Below, piece after piece: positions 6,699 through 9,458 of a DNA stretch of 9,458 nucleotides; the stretch's first letter is position 1, and every line of letters starts with the position of its first letter. Below the pieces are notes generated by a model. It saw only the letters and a list, made by a program, of their open reading frames with translations, did not search any database and was not told the DNA's origin. Where the stretch lies: positions 1 to 9,458 of the forward strand of contig CAIZDF010000653.1 of assembly GCA_903931645.1 (NCBI GenBank), read 5' to 3'. This DNA comes from an uncultured Tolumonas sp. GTDB taxonomy: Bacteria; Pseudomonadota; Gammaproteobacteria; Enterobacterales; Aeromonadaceae. A program made the position numbers and the translations under genes.

Positions 6699-6713
6699 TG
6701 TAATGTTCCTACA
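6699..6713 (+). promoter_or_regulatory. HexR operator upstream of pykA
   Basis: TGTAAT-GTT-CCTACA matches the left half of the HexR consensus TGTAATwwwATTACA perfectly and the right half at 4/6. TGTA and TACA form the outer arms of a palindrome. pykA is a known HexR target in several gammaproteobacteria, and hexR lies immediately upstream. The site is 96 bp before the pykA start. I could not define a convincing promoter around it. CCTACA at 6708-6713 with TTTATT 17 bp later is a weak option. Confidence 0.55.
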
Positions 6714-6798
6714 ACTTACATTCTCGCACATTTATTGCAGGTCACTTTTTTCATATCAATTTCCGTTTTCTGTTATTTGCTATTTATAACTAACTCAT

Positions 6799-6802
6799 GG
6801 AG
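6799..6802 (+). promoter_or_regulatory. Ribosome binding site deciding the pykA start
   Basis: GGAG is 6 nt before the ATG at 6809. An in-frame ATG at 6797 overlaps this GGAG and has no site of its own, so the start at 6809 is preferred. Confidence 0.7.
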
Positions 6803-6808
6803 CTGAAG

Positions 6809-8248
6809 ATGTTAAGAAGAACTAAAATCGTGACCACACTGGGTCCGGCAACTGATCGTGAAGGCGTTCTGGAAGGGATTTTGGAAGCTGGTGCCAATAT
6901 GGTACGCATGAACTTTTCTCACGGCACAGCGGAAGATCATATTGCCCGCGCGAAGCATATTCGTGAACTGGCTGCTCGTCTGGGTAAATCCATTGCTATT
7001 CTGGGCGACCTGCAAGGCCCGAAAATTCGTGTGTCTACATTCAAAGACAACAAGATTATGTTGAAAGTGGGTGACAAATTCCTGCTGGATGCAGAACTGG
7101 GTAAAGGTGAAGGCACACAGGAACAAGTCGGCATCGACTACAAGAAACTGCCAGAAGACCTTGTTGATGGCGACATTCTGTTACTGGATGATGGCCGTGT
7201 GCAGTTGAAAGTAGACAGCGTCGATGGCAGCAAAATTTTCACCACCGTGACTGTGGGTGGCCCACTGTCTAACAACAAAGGTATCAACAAAAAAGGCGGT
7301 GGTCTGTCTGCCCCTGCGTTGACTGAAAAAGACAAAGCAGACATCAAAACTGCCGCGTTGATGCAAGTTGACTATCTAGCTGTTTCTTTCCCACGTAACG
7401 GTGCCGATCTGAACTATGCACGTGAACTGGCTCGTGAAGCAGGTTGTAACGCTAAGATCGTGGCTAAAGTAGAACGAGCAGAAACAGTTGCCACTGACGA
7501 AGCGATGGAAGACATCATTCTGGCTTCTGACGTGGTAATGGTTGCACGCGGTGACTTGGGTGTGGAAATCGGCGACTCTGAGCTGATGGGTGTGCAGAAA
7601 AAACTGATCCGCAGTGCTCGTAAATTAAACCGTGTTGTTATCACTGCAACTCAAATGATGGAATCGATGATCAAAGCACCGATGCCAACCCGTGCCGAAG
7701 TCATGGACGTTGCCAATGCGGTGCTGGACGGTACTGACGCAGTTATGCTGTCAGCTGAAACAGCCGCCGGTGATTTCCCAATTGAAACAGTCTTAGCCAT
7801 GGCCAGCGTTTGTGTCGGTGCGGAAAAACACCCAAGCGTGAACGTATCGAATCATCGTATGACTTACACCTTTAACTCTGTTGAAGAAACTGTAGCCATG
7901 AGCACCATGTATGCGGCTAACCACATGCAGGGTGTTAAAGGTATTGTCGCGATGACCGAATCAGGCACCACCCCACTGCTGATGTCACGCTTAAGCTCTG
8001 GTCTGCCAATTTTTGCTCTGTCTCGTCATCAGCAAACTCTAAACTGGTGTTCTCTGTATCGTGGCGTAACGCCAGTTTATTTCGATGCGGATGAATCACA
8101 ACCTGTGATCCAAAATTGCCGTGACGCAATTTCCGAGCTGAAAAGCCGTGGTTATCTGAAAGTAGGCGATCTGATCTTGATCACTTACGGCGACAAAATT
8201 GAAAGTATTGGTGGTACAAATACTTGTAAGATGATGATTGTAGAATAA
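6809..8248 (+). CDS. pykA: Pyruvate kinase, type II (PykA)
   Basis: This cytoplasmic enzyme makes pyruvate and ATP from phosphoenolpyruvate and ADP, the last step of glycolysis, using Mg2+ and usually K+. The 479-residue product matches E. coli PykA (480) much better than PykF: it begins [15 protein letters not shown], and its internal segments follow PykA. Features in order are MVRMNFSHG (31-39), the mobile B domain about 70-170 ([14 protein letters not shown] at 66-79, [11 protein letters not shown] at 125-135, [12 protein letters not shown] at 150-161), catalytic K220 in IVAKVERAE (217-225), VARGDLGVE (245-253) with metal and phosphate contacts, and TATQMMESM (279-287). The C-terminal effector domain begins near 340. 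In the PykA type this domain responds to AMP and sugar phosphates rather than fructose 1,6-bisphosphate. It lies downstream of hexR with a HexR-like site between, and ends in a strong terminator. Confidence 0.97.
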   Translation: MLRRTKIVTTLGPATDREGVLEGILEAGANMVRMNFSHGTAEDHIARAKHIRELAARLGKSIAILGDLQGPKIRVSTFKDNKIMLKVGDKFLLDAELGKGEGTQEQVGIDYKKLPEDLVDGDILLLDDGRVQLKVDSVDGSKIFTTVTVGGPLSNNKGINKKGGGLSAPALTEKDKADIKTAALMQVDYLAVSFPRNGADLNYARELAREAGCNAKIVAKVERAETVATDEAMEDIILASDVVMVARGDLGVEIGDSELMGVQKKLIRSARKLNRVVITATQMMESMIKAPMPTRAEVMDVANAVLDGTDAVMLSAETAAGDFPIETVLAMASVCVGAEKHPSVNVSNHRMTYTFNSVEETVAMSTMYAANHMQGVKGIVAMTESGTTPLLMSRLSSGLPIFALSRHQQTLNWCSLYRGVTPVYFDADESQPVIQNCRDAISELKSRGYLKVGDLILITYGDKIESIGGTNTCKMMIVE

Positions 8249-8265
8249 TTCCTACAATGCGGAAC

Positions 8266-8292
8266 AACGCCGGCACTTGCCGGCGTTTTTTT
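8266..8292 (+). terminator. Rho-independent terminator of pykA
   Basis: AACGCCGGC (8266-8274) pairs with GCCGGCGTT (8279-8287) around a 4-nt loop, and the T-run covers 8286-8292. It begins 18 bp after the pykA stop and abuts the stop codon of the convergent gene (8291-8293). Leftward there is no U-run after the stem, so it acts mainly on pykA. Confidence 0.93.
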
Positions 8293-9458
8293 ATACTGTT
8301 TGAATAATTCGCTTGTAAGTCACACTCGCTTTATGCTGAGCAAGCGACCTGACCTCATCAATTTCAGTGAGATGTTGGCATAACAATCGATAAACTGAAT
8401 CAGTGTCTTCTGGTTTTAGCATTCCCACGAGAGCCTCCATCGCCTCACTCAATGGCATGGATTTGCGATAAGGCCGGTCTTCTCTCAGTGCAGTAAATAC
8501 ATCTGCATAGGTCATGATTCGCTCTTCTTCTGAAAGTGAGCGACCATCTAAACCAAATGGATAACCAGAACCATCGGTTTGTTCATGGTGATTACTGGCC
8601 CAGGCACAAATATCAGCCAGCACATTTAATTCACTCAAGATTGAATTGGTATAAAAAGCATGTGCTTTCATGCGGTTAAATTCTTTTGCCGTTAATTTAT
8701 CCGGTTTGTTTAGAATTTCGCTCGGTACCGCGATTTTGCCAATATCATGTAAATAACCCGCAACTCGCAATTTACGGCTTTTTTCCTCTGAAAATGGTTT
8801 TAGTTTTGCTAATTCATAGGCGACGGCTGCCACGCCCGCAGAGTGTGTAGAGGTAAATTGACTTCGAAAATCGATCACATGAGAAAAAGTAAGAGCTAAA
8901 GACTCCAACACATCAATATCGACATTAATGGGCGGTTCATGCGCCAAAGTTCGATGCAATAACGTTTCCATTGCACAGCCATCTAAGCGTAACCAAAAAG
9001 CATCGTGTAATGATGCCCGCAGAAATGCCTCAACCAATTCCGGTTTAAACACTAAACCAGATAAAGCTTGGATAACGTCTCTAATTTTTTCGCTCTGATC
9101 TAAAATCCAAACATTAGGATCAATAGAAATATCAATACGATCTGCCAGATGTAATAGGAAACTTTCTTCTGGAACCATTTCATCATCAACCAGAACACCG
9201 TCGCCGTTGTGCCAATAATGATGATGAAAACGGATCACGGGAACGATATCGGCAAAATAGGCAAAATCACACAACATGCCGGCACCTAATGCGGCATGAG
9301 GATGATCTTCTTCGACATCCATTTGTAGCAATTCGGCTTTTTCAGAAGAAGAAACGGCACCGATATCATGTAACACTGCGGCTAATATCAATCGGCGTTT
9401 CTGTTCTGCATTCCATCCCGCTTCATCGGCAATCGCTTCAGCTAATAGGGCAACTCGG
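8291..9458 (-). CDS. Tandem HD / HD-GYP domain protein, N-terminus beyond the window (cyclic di-GMP phosphodiesterase type)
   Basis: 388 residues are visible. The reading frame stays open to the right edge, so the start lies outside; a TTG at 9391 is internal. Numbering is from the first visible residue. Residues 1 to about 120 are a first HD domain: RVALLAEAIA (1-10), HD at 30-31, DHPHAALG around 51-58, then a degenerate FHHHYWHNGDG (77-87) where HHE..DG.GYP would be expected, and LHLADR (102-107). Residues about 190-345 are an intact HD-GYP domain: THSAGVAAVAYELA (204-217), YLHDIGKIAVP (235-245), KAH (264-266), NHHEQTDGSGYP (289-300) and YADVFTAL (317-324). HD-GYP proteins hydrolyse cyclic di-GMP and so affect motility and biofilm. 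The second domain keeps every expected metal ligand; the first probably does not act on the same substrate. No transmembrane or receiver domain is visible in this part. It converges on pykA. Confidence 0.85.
   Translation of the reverse strand, partial: RVALLAEAIADEAGWNAEQKRRLILAAVLHDIGAVSSSEKAELLQMDVEEDHPHAALGAGMLCDFAYFADIVPVIRFHHHYWHNGDGVLVDDEMVPEESFLLHLADRIDISIDPNVWILDQSEKIRDVIQALSGLVFKPELVEAFLRASLHDAFWLRLDGCAMETLLHRTLAHEPPINVDIDVLESLALTFSHVIDFRSQFTSTHSAGVAAVAYELAKLKPFSEEKSRKLRVAGYLHDIGKIAVPSEILNKPDKLTAKEFNRMKAHAFYTNSILSELNVLADICAWASNHHEQTDGSGYPFGLDGRSLSEEERIMTYADVFTALREDRPYRKSMPLSEAMEALVGMLKPEDTDSVYRLLCQHLTEIDEVRSLAQHKASVTYKRIIQTV

Noticed and set aside
6597..6806. Small rightward reading frame of 69 codons overlapping the hexR end and the hexR-pykA gap
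   Set aside because: It overlaps hexR out of frame, has no Shine-Dalgarno, covers the HexR operator and the inverted repeat, and its hydrophobic tail reflects the T-rich intergenic sequence.
6001..7644. Long antisense reading frames opposite hexR and pykA, and similar ones opposite dapB, glk and the OlsF-like gene
   Set aside because: They are shadows of strongly supported genes: no recognisable protein features, no ribosome binding sites, and compositions that mirror the codon use of the real gene.
9391..9391. TTG at 9391 as the start of the HD-GYP protein
   Set aside because: The frame stays open to the right edge, and the residues encoded there (RVALLAEAIA and onward) are typical of the HD-GYP N-terminal helix. 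The gene simply continues out of the window.

Overview
The window reads as ordinary chromosome of a gammaproteobacterium. Four products (DapB, FklB, Glk, HexR, and the type II pyruvate kinase PykA) match the Escherichia coli proteins closely over their full lengths. The base composition looks a little under 50% GC, though I did not compute it. The gene content, together with a Vibrio/Aeromonas-type acyltransferase fusion, suggests a member of the Aeromonadales or a relative such as Tolumonas. That placement is an inference from resemblance only. I see no mobile element, phage gene, CRISPR array, tRNA or rRNA.

Layout. Positions 1-197 hold no gene, but they contain two terminators read leftward and a 12-bp direct repeat. 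Three leftward genes follow: dapB (lysine and diaminopimelate synthesis), fklB (FKBP-type prolyl isomerase) and a lipoprotein zinc metallopeptidase of family M48. Divergent from the M48 gene is a rightward gene for a two-domain acyltransferase of the OlsF type (candidate ornithine-lipid synthase). It is preceded by a striking run of PhoB-type direct repeats. A bidirectional terminator separates it from leftward glk (glucokinase). Divergent from glk are hexR (a RpiR-family sugar-phosphate-sensing regulator) and, further right, pykA (pyruvate kinase). A strong terminator ends pykA. A leftward tandem HD/HD-GYP protein (cyclic di-GMP phosphodiesterase type) then runs off the right edge.

How the genes work together. 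The glk-hexR-pykA block joins the entry step (glucose phosphorylation) and the exit step (PEP to pyruvate) of sugar catabolism around the regulator known to control such genes. HexR-like operators are visible upstream of pykA (good) and glk (weaker). The OlsF-like gene with its Pho boxes looks like a membrane-remodelling response to phosphate starvation, in which phosphorus-free amino-acid lipids replace phospholipids. The remaining genes are housekeeping or envelope quality-control genes with their own terminators.

The most rewarding signals are the four-unit, 11-bp-pitch Pho repeat before the OlsF-like gene and the degenerate-plus-intact HD-GYP tandem at the right edge. I found no credible sign of a wholly new system. 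The window is mainly core metabolism.
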